Assembly (NCBI GenBank): GCA_963739235.1
Contig: CAVTZY010000017.1
Coordinates: 124,001-188,000 of the forward strand
Length of the DNA stretch: 64,000 nucleotides
Source: JAFNAG01 sp963739235
GTDB lineage: Bacteria; Acidobacteriota; UBA6911
Direction: 5' to 3'
Translations under genes and position numbers: made by a program
The notes under the pieces: generated by a model
What the model saw: the letters and a program-made list of their open reading frames with translations, nothing else
What the model was told of the DNA's origin: nothing
Database searches by the model: none
Part shown: positions 10,380-18,806 of the stretch, piece after piece
How positions within the stretch are numbered: position 1 is the stretch's first letter
Layout of the letters: the number at the start of each line of letters is the position of its first letter

Positions 10380-10670
10380 GAATGGCACTTAGCAAAGCTC
10401 CAGCGAGCGAGGTTTGCCAGGAAAATGACCCTGAAAGGGTCAAACAGTGAAAGCCCAGGGCGCAAGCCCTGGGGAAATGGATCAGTCCGAGTGAAGCCCT
10501 GTAAGGGCGGCACAGGCTGTTTCGCCCCTTTATGGCCGTATTACGCGGGTGCACATTCCCAGGGCTCACGCCCTGGGCTGGCGCTGTCGAACCCATTCGG
10601 GGTTCCTAAACTAAGTGCCATTCTTGACAGACCCGGTAATTCTTCGGGGTTCCTTAACTAAGTGCCATTC
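10380..10670. mobile_element. R1 element, copy 2 (diverged)
   Basis: Starts GAATGGCACTTAGCAAAG (10380-10397) and ends CCTTAACTAAGTGCCATTC (10652-10670). Flanking direct repeats are CAGCCTTTCCC (10369-10379) and CAGCCTGTCCC (10671-10681), 10 of 11 matching. The interior carries the usual hairpins (GACCCTGAAAGGGTC, GCCCAGGGCGCAAGCCCTGG). Near the right end a segment of about 45 bases containing the terminal CTAAGTGCCATTC is duplicated in tandem (10600-10670). Such repeats translate into spurious peptides and should not be called genes. Confidence 0.75.
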
Positions 10671-10857
10671 CAGCCTGTCCCCGGAAAAACGATGTCTGGC
10701 CTGAATCATTGACTGTAGGGCGTCACCTACCGTATGCTGGCGCTAAAGCCTTGTTAACGGCCATCCGCAAGGTTTATCTGGCTGCAATCCAACGGCTTTT
10801 TCTGGTCCGACCCTTCCATGGAGTCGTGCGGAGTTTCGAGGTTATGGAGCCCGTCCC

Positions 10858-11124
10858 GAATGGCGCTTAGTTAAGAATGCCCAATCACCTGTTAGTCCCG
10901 CCAAATCAAGTGATTAAGCCCTGAAGGGGCGGAGCAGCAAAGCCCAAGTCGTGAGCCCTGGGATCATGGTCATCCGGGAAACCAGCCCTGAAAGGGCGAC
11001 GCAGCCTGCGCCGCCCTTTCAGGGCTGATTCCTTGCCAAACGCCAGTTTCCAGGGCTTGCGCCCTGGGCTTTGCTGCTGGACCCTTTCAGGGTCCCAATT
11101 GAAATCCTTATCTAAGCGCCATTC
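10858..11124. mobile_element. R1 element, copy 3
   Basis: A 267-bp element with GAATGGCGCTTAGTTAAG at the left end and CCTTATCTAAGCGCCATTC at the right. Flanks are GAGCCCGTCCC (10847-10857) and GAGCCTGTCCC (11125-11135), 10 of 11 matching. Five nested hairpins lie inside, the central one pairing CAGCCCTGAAAGGGC with GCCCTTTCAGGGCTG. Nearly identical to copy 4. The preceding bases TTTCGAGGTTATGGAGCC look like one arm of a hairpin similar to the one at 12.7 kb. Confidence 0.85.
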
Positions 11125-11143
11125 GAGCCTGTCCCCGAAATTA

Positions 11144-12581
11144 CTATTTGCGATAGTCCAGGGGCGGCTTGCGATCTCCTATAATGGACTTGTAAACGAC
11201 GTTGCCGCGGCGCTGCTCAAATTCGGCGCGCGCCTTCTGAATGTGCGCCGGGTCGGTGAACAGATCGACGCCGGTCAGCGCCATGGTCTTGGCTGCGAGC
11301 ATCATTCCCTTGATCCCGATCGTCATGCCGTTGCATGCGGTCGCCTGCCAGGTGTGCGCGGATGTGCCGGGCACCCAGGTCGCCGTTGTAAGTCCGATGG
11401 TGGGCACATTCCAACTCACGTCGCCCAGGTCTGTGGATGCCAGGCGTAATGTTCGAACTCTGGGGCTGGATCTTTTCTTCGGATCCCAGCGGCAGCGCAG
11501 AACCAATCATAGTCCGTCGCAGCGCCTCGGCGAACTTGCGTTCATCGTCCGTGTATTTGATACCGCCGAGTCGCTGGAGGTTTTTGTTTTGCAGCCCTGC
11601 CAGATAAGCATTGGGCAGAATGTTGTAATCGCCTCCCATGATCTCCAGATCCATGGTGGTGCCCGTCCCGAGCGCCGCCCCCTTGGCGGCGTCGGTGATC
11701 CGCTGCCAGATTCCATTGAGCACCTGCATGTCGGGGTGCCGCGCCAAATAGTAGACTTCGGAGAAATCGGGCACGATGTTTGGCGCTGCGCCGCCGTTCG
11801 TGATGATGTAATGAATGCGTGTCTCCTGGGGAACATGTTCGCGCATCAGGTTAACCATCATATCCATCGCTTCCACGGCATCGAGCGCTGAACGCCCTTT
11901 GTCAGGGGCGGCCGCGGCATGGGCTGCAATGCCATGAAATCTGAATTTGGCACTGATGTTGGCGAGGTTGCTCGAGGCGCTGGCCTGGTTGTTGTCGCCC
12001 GGGTGCCAGGAAACGGCTACGTCCACATCCTTGAACAGGCCGGCGCGGAGCATGTAAACCTTGCCTTCGCCCCCCTCTTCGGCGGGAGTGCCGTAGAAAC
12101 GCACGGTGCCGTCGTGATGCGCGAACGCCATCCAGTCCTTCACCGCAATGGCTGCAGCCATTGCCGCGGTCCCGAGCAGGTTATGTCCGCAGCCGTGGCC
12201 CGGGGCGCCCGCTGCGACGGGTCTCTTCTCAGGCTGAGCCTCCTGTGAAAGCCCGGGCAGAGCGTCGTACTCGCCGATAAAAGCGACGATTGGCGTCCCG
12301 CTGCCATAGCTCGCGACAAATGCCGTAGGAATGTCGGCGACGCCCTTTTGCACTGTAAAACCAGCCTCCGCCAACCTGGCCTCGAGCAGGGCGCTGCTCT
12401 TTGCTTCCTGGTATCCGGTTTCGGCAAATTTCCAGATTTGCAGCGCAATATCGGCATAAGCTTGCCGCTTCGCTTCAATTCCTTCGATGACCTGTGCTCC
12501 GGGATCCGGCCGTTGCGCGGTTGCGACTAACGCCAGCGGCAGGATGGAGAACAGGAAAAATGCGACTCGTTTCATGTTCAT
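11144..12581 (-). CDS. M20-family amidohydrolase (AbgB-like), exported, with one frameshift
   Basis: A zinc-dependent peptidase/amidohydrolase of the M20D type, similar to p-aminobenzoyl-glutamate hydrolase subunit B. Visible are a signal peptide (MKRVAFFLFSILPLALVATAQ), FIGEYDALPGLSQEA with a conserved Asp, GHGCGHNLLGTA, AVSWHPGDNN, and the dimerisation-domain HAAAAPDKGRSALDA. Near 11455 the frame shifts by one base. The C-terminal 100 residues (STDLGDVSWNVPTIGL through TACNGMTIGIKGM, ending LDYRK) continue in another minus frame to the stop at 11144. The start is one of two close ATGs (12581 or 12575), both preceded by GAAGAGAG. The signal peptide suggests a periplasmic enzyme degrading amides or peptides. 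Confidence 0.8.
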
Positions 12582-12682
12582 CTCTCTTCGCTCGAAATGA
12601 GGTTTGACATCAGATTGCGGCTCCAAATACAGCCACTGGAGTGCGAGGGGTCGTATCGTTAATATTCAATATTTAGATTTCA

Positions 12683-12765
12683 GGGACAGGCGCCATAACC
12701 TCGAAATTATCCCGGGCAAATCTGCCTTGTGCACTTTGGAATTTCGAGGTTAGGGCGCCTGTCCC
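12683..12765. repeat. GGGACAGGC-type long hairpin (one arm abuts R1)
   Basis: Left arm 12683-12708 begins GGGACAGGCGCCATAACC. The right arm 12740-12765 is its complement with 25 of 26 matching; the loop is 31 bases. The right arm runs straight into R1 copy 4, and its last 11 bases (GCGCCTGTCCC) are the repeat flanking that element. The arm sequence recurs exactly at 17440-17465. Confidence 0.85.
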
Positions 12766-13033
12766 GAATGGCGCTTAGTTAAGAATGCCCCAATCACCCG
12801 TTAGTCCCGCCAAATCAAGTGATTAAGCCCTGAAGGGGCGGAGCAGCAAAGCCCAGGGCGTGAGCCCTGGGATCATGGTCATCCGGGAAACCAGCCCTGA
12901 AAGGGCGACGCAGCCTGCGCCGCCCTTTCAGGGCTGATTCCTTGCCAAACGTCAGTTCCCAGGGCTTGCGCCCTGGGCTTTGCTGCTGGACCCTTTCAGG
13001 GTCCCAATTGAAATCCTTATCTAAGCGCCATTC
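12766..13033. mobile_element. R1 element, copy 4
   Basis: A 268-bp element with ends GAATGGCGCTTAGTTAAG and CTTATCTAAGCGCCATTC. It is flanked by perfect 11-bp direct repeats GCGCCTGTCCC (12755-12765, 13034-13044). The interior is nearly the same as copy 3. It lies 30 bases downstream of the lanM stop codon. Confidence 0.88.
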
Positions 13034-13065
13034 GCGCCTGTCCCCGAAATCCCCGTTCCTGCGCG

Positions 13066-16000
13066 TTATTCCCAGAGCAACACCGAAGGCAGATCGGGTG
13101 CCGCGATCCGCAACAGCTGATAACCTATCCCCGACAATCCCTGGAAGAAGCCAGGGTGGAACACGGTTCCAGGGAGATTTGCGAATAATCCATAGCCACC
13201 CGTCTTTCGCGCGCGTGTTACGGCCGTTTCGGCAATAGATAGGGCTGCGTCCCGCCAATCCGGCCTGTCTCTGCGGGCAGCGCCGACCAGAAGGGTTTCC
13301 ACCCGGCCGAAGTTGCCGCAGCACAAATGATCGATAGCTCCAAAGCCGGCCTTCAGGGTGGCTGTCACGGCGATCTCGATCTCCCGATCGAATTCAGCCG
13401 AAGTAACGGCGGCTGCACATCCCAGGCGCGCCAGGCCGATGCCCGCGGCGCCGTGACACCACTGGGTAAGTTGCGCACCGGATTTCCCACTGCCGTCGGA
13501 TGGGCGCAAGTCGGCCCAATTGCCCTTCTGTTCGTCGAGAAGGCTGCGCTCGTACTCGATCCCATCAAGACCCGCCTTCAGGAATTCTTCCTGACCCGCT
13601 GCCGCGTGCAGCCGGATGAGTGCGTAGGCGATGCCGGCCGCGCCATGAGACATTCCGGCAAGCGGGATGGATTCCAGAGTGCGCCATGCCCGCCCGACAC
13701 CGGAAACATCTTCCTGGCGCGTGACCAGGTGACGTCCGCACGCATGCGCTGCCTGCAAGGCAGCCGGATCGCGGATGGCATTGTAAAGGGATAGTATTCC
13801 CAGGATCGCGCCCGCTGCACCCCCCATAACGTCAAGCTGTTCATCCCCTCGGACAGTCTCATCGGAGAGGGCAGCAAGCAGCAGTCGGGCGTCCTCTATT
13901 ACTTCGGAGTCACCCAGAATGGTGCCCACCTTGACCAAGGCATAGATTCTGGATCCCAAACCGATGGCGCCACCGATCAAAGTGTCGAAGTCGTCCTGCA
14001 ACCGGGGATGGCTTCCCTGCCGATTTATTCGAACGCGGAGGCCGTGAACCGCACTTAAAGCGAGATCGCGGAAACGCGTCTCTCCCGTCTGACGGTACAG
14101 CCCGGCAAAAAACACAGCCACGCCGGGAGTACCGTCATAGAGGTTGTCTCCCAGGATTCGAAACTGATACCTTTCCGCCCGCAACATATACCCCAGACCT
14201 ACCCATGTCGATCCACCTCCTGGATCGTGAAGTGCGCGGACAGCTAGTTCCTCTCCAATCCGGAACGCTTCTTCAAGCGCAAACTGATTCCCTGCAATGC
14301 CGGATTCCACGGCGCATATGCGCCTGTCCGGTACCGCCGGAGAATTGGCAACCATCGCATCGAAGGAGCCGGCGATAATTGCGGATTGCCATGCCAAATC
14401 GTCATCATCCATGGCGCGTATCTGGTCGAGTGCGTCGTGGAAACTCGGCTGCCGGAAGCAGTTCCTCAAGACCAGCTTTGAATCGGCATACAGATCACAG
14501 CTCGATGTATCCGCCGTAAGGAGCGGGATGTCCAAACGTTCCATCGCCCGGATTTCTTCATCCAGCAAGTTCCATGCCGATGGCTTTTCACGGTCAGTCA
14601 AGTAAGCACGCGCCAGATGTTCGAGCTCGATGCCAAAAGCTGCACCGTTCTGCAAATACTCTGGAGCCAGAGCCCGGTCGAGAATCGATCCATACACCTG
14701 CGAATCCCTGAAGATATAGCGGACACGATGCCCCTTCATGCCTGCCAGCGGTCCATTCTCAGCGAGTAGTTCCTCCTTGCGCGAAATCAGGAAGAGATAC
14801 ATCTTCCTGAAGCCTTCGCAGATCCTGTCACGGTAAGCGTGAGGTGAGACCGCCTGCCCATCGAGCATCGGAATGTTCTTCTCCAGAGGAAAGGTCACGG
14901 AGACATAGCGAAGGTGCATGTCGTCTGTGTTGATCGCCTGCCAACGTGCAACGTCGTGCGGCACTCTTTGAGGAACAGTGCTGCCCAGCCCGCTGATGTC
15001 GAACGCCACACGCTTATCCGGACTGAGGTTCCATCGAGGCAGTAACCCGATGCGCATGACGGAATCCAGGAATCGCTCGCCTGCACCCGGCCCGTTGCCA
15101 GTGCTGTCCTGCAGCCCGTCGATCGCGATATCACACGGATGCAGCAAAGTCTCCGTGTCGATCAGTATGAGCTGATCGCCATGTGCGATCAGATTTTCGT
15201 GGTGGCAATCGGTCGCGCGCAGGACGTAGAGAAGACAGAGCAACATCCCCGCGCGTTCGTAGAACCTCTCGGCGCCCTGCCGGTCCTCGCACGGCCTGTG
15301 CTCAATAAATTCAGCCCAGCCATAACTGCCGCGATTGAGCATGCGCGGATGCTTGAGAGGCAACAGCCGGCTCTCAGCATTGCACCAATCGAGAAAACGC
15401 TTGAAGCCTTCCTCGAGTCCGAGGTCCTTCGGTTTGTAGACAATCTTCACTCCGGACTCGAAGGCCACTGCCATCACAGTCCTGCCCGATCCATGCCGGT
15501 CCGAAAGCGACGGATTGATGCCGGTCACGCTGCCCAGCGCATTGCCGCCTCCGAAGATGCGCTCGAGCTCATCATGGTCGGCATCCAACCGGCTGACGAA
15601 GTCGCAGGTGGCCAGAACCCAGAATTGAATGCAGGTGGCTATCAACCGCCCTAGAACGGGATAAGCCGCGAACAGATCTTTCAATCCGTGTTGGGCTGTT
15701 TGCGAGACGAACTCGAGATACCGGGATCGGCATTCACCCGTCGAGGAGCCAAGTCCGAGGTCGATGAGAAGGTTTTCGCCAAATGTCCGCTGCCGGGAGA
15801 ATTCTCTGTCGAGAACCCGGCTTGCCAGCATGGTCAGTTGTGCCAGCAACGCCCTTTCCAGCAGACTCCATGTGTTCGGTGAAATTGTTAATGCGAAACG
15901 GCCATCTTGGCTGCCGCAAACACTGGCCAGCCGGGCCCAGAGCAGCCGACGCGCCATAATCACGGCAGGCAGTAGAGCTGCCTCGAAGGGGATCGGGTCG

Positions 16001-16287
16001 TCGGCACGGGTGGGCAGAGATCCATGATCCTCGGGCGAAAACCCAGTTGTGCCTGCAGCCATCCTGTCAAGGATTGCGGCCCAATCAGGAAGAACTCCGC
16101 TTGCACCTGCTGCGCCGATCGCGAGGGAAGCGCTGACTGAATCGGCATCAATACCGCCCCACCCCAAGCGCCTCTCCAGGACATCGCGCTTTCCGCCTCC
16201 AAGGACGATGCGCCATCGCTCAAGGAGACTCCTCAACGCGGCAGTTGCCATCCAAGTCCGCCGAAAACAAATGTGTCGCCCTCTCAA
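13066..16287 (-). CDS. lanM: Class II lanthipeptide synthetase LanM, CCG type
   Basis: Bifunctional enzyme that dehydrates Ser/Thr of a precursor peptide and then forms (methyl)lanthionine rings. The N-terminal dehydratase domain (DUF4135) shows KIVYKPKDLGLEEGF, TDCHHENLIAHGD and LIDTETLL. The C-terminal LanC-like cyclase shows GMSHGAAG, QWCHGAAGIG (Cys944) and HLCCGNFG (Cys989, Cys990), numbered from the TTG at 16287. Three cysteines thus take the zinc sites, where most LanC proteins have Cys-Cys-His. This CCG arrangement is known from ProcM-like synthetases. The 1073-residue frame lacks a good start: TTG 16287 has no clear ribosome site. Another frame just upstream reads FLRERLERATHLFSADLDGN and could be the real N-terminus if one base is extra near 16225; ATG 16366 would then be the start. 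Confidence 0.93.
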   Translation of the reverse strand: MRGRHICFRRTWMATAALRSLLERWRIVLGGGKRDVLERRLGWGGIDADSVSASLAIGAAGASGVLPDWAAILDRMAAGTTGFSPEDHGSLPTRADDPIPFEAALLPAVIMARRLLWARLASVCGSQDGRFALTISPNTWSLLERALLAQLTMLASRVLDREFSRQRTFGENLLIDLGLGSSTGECRSRYLEFVSQTAQHGLKDLFAAYPVLGRLIATCIQFWVLATCDFVSRLDADHDELERIFGGGNALGSVTGINPSLSDRHGSGRTVMAVAFESGVKIVYKPKDLGLEEGFKRFLDWCNAESRLLPLKHPRMLNRGSYGWAEFIEHRPCEDRQGAERFYERAGMLLCLLYVLRATDCHHENLIAHGDQLILIDTETLLHPCDIAIDGLQDSTGNGPGAGERFLDSVMRIGLLPRWNLSPDKRVAFDISGLGSTVPQRVPHDVARWQAINTDDMHLRYVSVTFPLEKNIPMLDGQAVSPHAYRDRICEGFRKMYLFLISRKEELLAENGPLAGMKGHRVRYIFRDSQVYGSILDRALAPEYLQNGAAFGIELEHLARAYLTDREKPSAWNLLDEEIRAMERLDIPLLTADTSSCDLYADSKLVLRNCFRQPSFHDALDQIRAMDDDDLAWQSAIIAGSFDAMVANSPAVPDRRICAVESGIAGNQFALEEAFRIGEELAVRALHDPGGGSTWVGLGYMLRAERYQFRILGDNLYDGTPGVAVFFAGLYRQTGETRFRDLALSAVHGLRVRINRQGSHPRLQDDFDTLIGGAIGLGSRIYALVKVGTILGDSEVIEDARLLLAALSDETVRGDEQLDVMGGAAGAILGILSLYNAIRDPAALQAAHACGRHLVTRQEDVSGVGRAWRTLESIPLAGMSHGAAGIAYALIRLHAAAGQEEFLKAGLDGIEYERSLLDEQKGNWADLRPSDGSGKSGAQLTQWCHGAAGIGLARLGCAAAVTSAEFDREIEIAVTATLKAGFGAIDHLCCGNFGRVETLLVGAARRDRPDWRDAALSIAETAVTRARKTGGYGLFANLPGTVFHPGFFQGLSGIGYQLLRIAAPDLPSVLLWE

Positions 16288-16616
16288 GCCTCTCTCTCAA
16301 AAATCGCCCTGAGGAGACCACTCCATGAATCCACGGCAGCGTTTTGCCAGGTTCGCCGAATTCCATGGATGCGGTTCTAGGTAGATTCAGAGGGGCCCTC
16401 GAAAGTGACGACTTTGACGTTCTCAACTGGAACAAAGATTCCGCGACAAGACGCACGAATTGTGCTACCAGACCCACGCCGCAGAAACTCCAGGAGCAAC
16501 CCCCCTCCGCCGGAGCAGGCTCCCGGCGGGGGAGAGGTTTATCTCAGCAGCCGTGCCGCCGAAATGCGCAGCCGGATACTCAGCCATGTAAGTTCAGGCT
16601 ATATTTCATTCGGAAC
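16288..16616. other. Spacer between precursor gene and lanM
   Basis: About 330 bases between lanA and the annotated lanM start. The lower half (16225-16366) may encode the frameshifted LanM N-terminus. The upper half holds a strong hairpin CCCCCCTCCGCCGG ... CCGGCGGGGGAG (about 16498-16533), which might attenuate transcription between the highly expressed precursor gene and the synthetase gene. Confidence 0.45.
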
Positions 16617-16919
16617 TTACCAAATGATCTCGCTGGTCCTGCATGTGAAGCAGCAGATTTTGGAGCAATCTATCAGCTTGGTTTCCAATGTGGTCTTAAT
16701 GGCGCCACCACTGACGGCTAGCAATTCCTCATCCGACAGGGTCTTGGGATCTTTCCGAGGCGCTTTCCCCAGCCAACTGGACACTTCTTTGAGGTTCAGA
16801 TTGAGGCCCTTCGCCTTTCCTGCGGACACGATGATCTGCGCCGCCTCGTCAAGGCTTTTGGCAGTACGCAGTTTGCTTGATAATTGGCTGTCCTTGAGCA
16901 AATTCTTAATACCTTCCAT
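16617..16919 (-). CDS. lanA: Lanthipeptide precursor with Nif11-like leader
   Basis: A 100-residue precursor. Residues 1-72 resemble a Nif11-type leader: helical, with SSKLRTAKSLDEAAQIIVSA, and ending in TLSDEELLAVSGG, the double-glycine site for a C39 protease/transporter. The core (73-100) holds four cysteines (85, 89, 90, 93 in DCSKICCFTC) and candidate Ser/Thr at 76, 77, 80, 86, 92, 95 and 96, so up to four thioether rings are possible. The start at 16919 is set by GGGAG seven bases upstream; the longer frame to 17000 has no ribosome site. It lies directly upstream of lanM on the same strand. No LanT transporter or immunity gene is in the window. Confidence 0.88.
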   Translation of the reverse strand: MEGIKNLLKDSQLSSKLRTAKSLDEAAQIIVSAGKAKGLNLNLKEVSSWLGKAPRKDPKTLSDEELLAVSGGAIKTTLETKLIDCSKICCFTCRTSEIIW

Positions 16920-17124
16920 GTAGTTTCTCCCATCTTTAGAAGTTGTGGTGCTCGACACCCGAGTGAATTTGTTCAGAGTATAGGCTGGTAATAAGATCAA
17001 TGCAAATCATTATTGAATATAAGCAAGTCAGGATGTTAGCCGGATTCCAAGGGCATGGTGGGGATTGACTGCAATTCGGATCGAAGCCTGGGCGCGGCAG
17101 CCGGTCAGGTTTAAAAATGAAGTG

Positions 17125-17403
17125 TTATGTCAACTTCCGCTGGATTTGCCGCCAACGCGCAAAATCGTTATGCAATCTCCTCACTCCTTTGGCTAAAGAA
17201 CATGGCAACGCTGGTATCAAGACCTTATGGGTACGGTCTGGCATCAGTGAATAGCCTGCCATGTCCACCTCGAACTGAAGGAAGTATTTGCGCAGGAGTT
17301 CCAGATAAAGCTTGCGGTCGGGGTCTTTGAAAAACACTTTTTGGCGCTGATTGCCGTGGTGCGGGCATCCGGGAATGACGACTCGAGCAATCCTAGGCAT
17401 CAC
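17125..17403 (-). pseudogene. Remnant of an IS200/RAYT-like Y1 transposase
   Basis: A 92-residue frame whose beginning (MPRIARVVIPGCPHH...) and middle (VFFKDPDRKLYLELLRKYF, MAGYSLMPDRTHKVLIP, RLHNDFARW) match the N-terminal half of REP-associated tyrosine transposases. It is decayed. The segment after PHH has lost residues. The metal-binding HUH motif, normally PNHVHL, reads PDRTHK, and the C-terminal half with the nucleophilic tyrosine is missing. The 5' end lies 37 bases from a half hairpin of the GGGACAGGC family, the kind of palindrome such enzymes usually accompany. Confidence 0.75.
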
Positions 17404-17439
17404 GGAAGACGGTTCACGAGACCATCGATTAGTTCACAA

Positions 17440-17465
17440 AATTTCGAGGTTATGGCGCCTGTCCC
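17440..17465. repeat. Single arm of a GGGACAGGC-type hairpin
   Basis: The 26 bases are the exact complement of the left hairpin arm at 12683-12708 (ending GGCGCCTGTCCC). The partner arm is absent nearby. R1 copy 5 starts immediately after it. Confidence 0.75.
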
Positions 17466-17733
17466 GAATGGCGCTTAGATAAGGATTTCAATTGGGACCC
17501 TGAAAGGGTCCAGCAGCAAAGCCCAGGGCGCAAGCCCTGGGAACTAGCGTAGGGCAAGGAATCAGCCCTGAAAGGGCGGCGCAGGCTGCGCCGCCCTTTC
17601 AGGGCTGGTTTCCCGGATTACCATGATCCCAGGGCTCACGCCCTGGACTTTGCTGCCCCGCCCCTTCAGGGCTTAATCACTTGATTTGGCGGGACTAACA
17701 GGTGATTGGAGCATTCCTAACTAAGCGCCATTC
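17466..17733. mobile_element. R1 element, copy 5 (opposite interior orientation)
   Basis: A 268-bp element whose interior is inverted relative to copies 3 and 4, although the flanks keep the same orientation. Perfect 11-bp flanking direct repeats GCGCCTGTCCC lie at 17455-17465 and 17734-17744. The ends are GAATGGCGCTTAGATAAGG and CTAACTAAGCGCCATTC. It sits between the transposase remnant and the radical SAM remnant. Confidence 0.88.
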
Positions 17734-17956
17734 GCGCCTGTCCCCGCAATTGGAGGAACGGACGGATTGACATGTTTTCCCCTGACGGCTATCCTGTGCG
17801 CCAGTGGCCGAGATGATGTACATGGGATCGCGCATGTGCCGTTGCAGCTCAACTTGGCAGTGTTGCTCATCACGTTTTTTCTCGCTTCGGCCGCTACTGA
17901 CGTTCATCCGCTTTTTTTCAGCCTGATCAGCAGTAGGCATTGGGGCTGGTCCACTC

Positions 17957-18806
17957 ATGGCCGAAGTGTCTCTTGTTCTCATGCCGTTTGCTGCCGTCGA
18001 AAGGCCTTCACTTGCCTTGGGCGCCTTGAAGGCAAGCTTGTCTGAGCGCGGCATTCTCTCGACGGTCTACTACGCGAACGTCGATTTTGCCGCATTAATC
18101 GAGCTGCGCTTGTACTATTTCTTGAGCAACCTTTCAAATCTCGTGGGCGAATGGATCTTTGCATCCGCAGCATTCCCGGAAACCACCTCTTCTGATTCTG
18201 ACTTCCTTGCCGAATGCGAGAGGCGAAACATCCCGATTGGATTCTTGCCCCCGGTGAAAGCTCATGTCTCCGCGTTCCTTGACGATTTGACTCAGCGACT
18301 GATCTCCTCCTCTCCAAGAATCGTCGGTTGCAGTTCAACATTCCAGCAGCACTGCGCCCTCCCTCGCATTGTTGAAGCGCGTCAAGGCACTTTGCCCGGA
18401 TGTGATCACGGTGATGGGGGGCGCCAACTGTGAAGGATCAATGGGACTGGTCACACATCGCTATTTCGATTGGGTCGATTTCGTTGTCTCTGGAGAGGCC
18501 GATCACGTCTTCCCTCGCTTGTGTGATCTGCTCTTCCGCTACGGCCCGTCGATCCCGCGTGATTTGCTTCCCCCAGGTGTCATCGGACGGTTTCCTGACG
18601 GATGCGCTGATGAATGCGTCGGCCGCGCTTCGGTGGATATCATTGATGATCTTCCTGTCCCCGATTTCGATGAGTACTTCCCTGCTCTCGAAAAGGCCAA
18701 ACTTCACGGCTGGGTTTCTCCTGGGCTGATGATCGAGTCGTCACGCGGGTGCTGGTGGGAGCAACGGAGGCAATGTATTTTCTGCGGCCTCAATGGCGAG
18801 ACGACG
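17957..18806 (+). pseudogene. RiPP-maturation radical SAM protein (TIGR03975-like), frameshifted and truncated by an IS
   Basis: The N-terminal half of a B12-binding/radical SAM RiPP-modifying enzyme. It begins VSLVLMPFAAVERPSLALGALKA, typical of this family, and reaches the hallmark ESSRGCWW...CIFCGLNGE, with cysteines spaced C-x7-C-x2-C to hold the 4Fe-4S cluster. One extra C near 18358 shifts the frame; the second part resumes at LLKRVKALCPDVITVMGG. The gene is then cut at 18806 by the ISAzo13-type element, and the C-terminal part is not found on the other side. It is divergent from lanA/lanM and was presumably part of the same peptide-modification locus. A frameshift plus loss of the rest means it is not functional as written. 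Confidence 0.82.

Noticed and set aside
10189..10596. Possible small gene on the minus strand
   Set aside because: Half of it lies inside R1 copy 2, whose hairpins give peptides such as ALGFHCLTLSG in many places. The remainder has no known family.
10858..13033. Several short frames containing QGLRPGLCCWTLSG
   Set aside because: They are translations of the R1 hairpin modules and recur identically with each copy; they are not genes.
10380..17733. CRISPR-like repeated spacing
   Set aside because: Repeats are about 270 bp, few, far apart and internally palindromic, with no regular spacers or cas genes.
17767..18045. Plus-strand frame (MTCFPLTAILCASG...) before the radical SAM gene as a second precursor peptide
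   Set aside because: No leader-like helix, GG site or Cys-rich core; it overlaps the radical SAM start in another frame.
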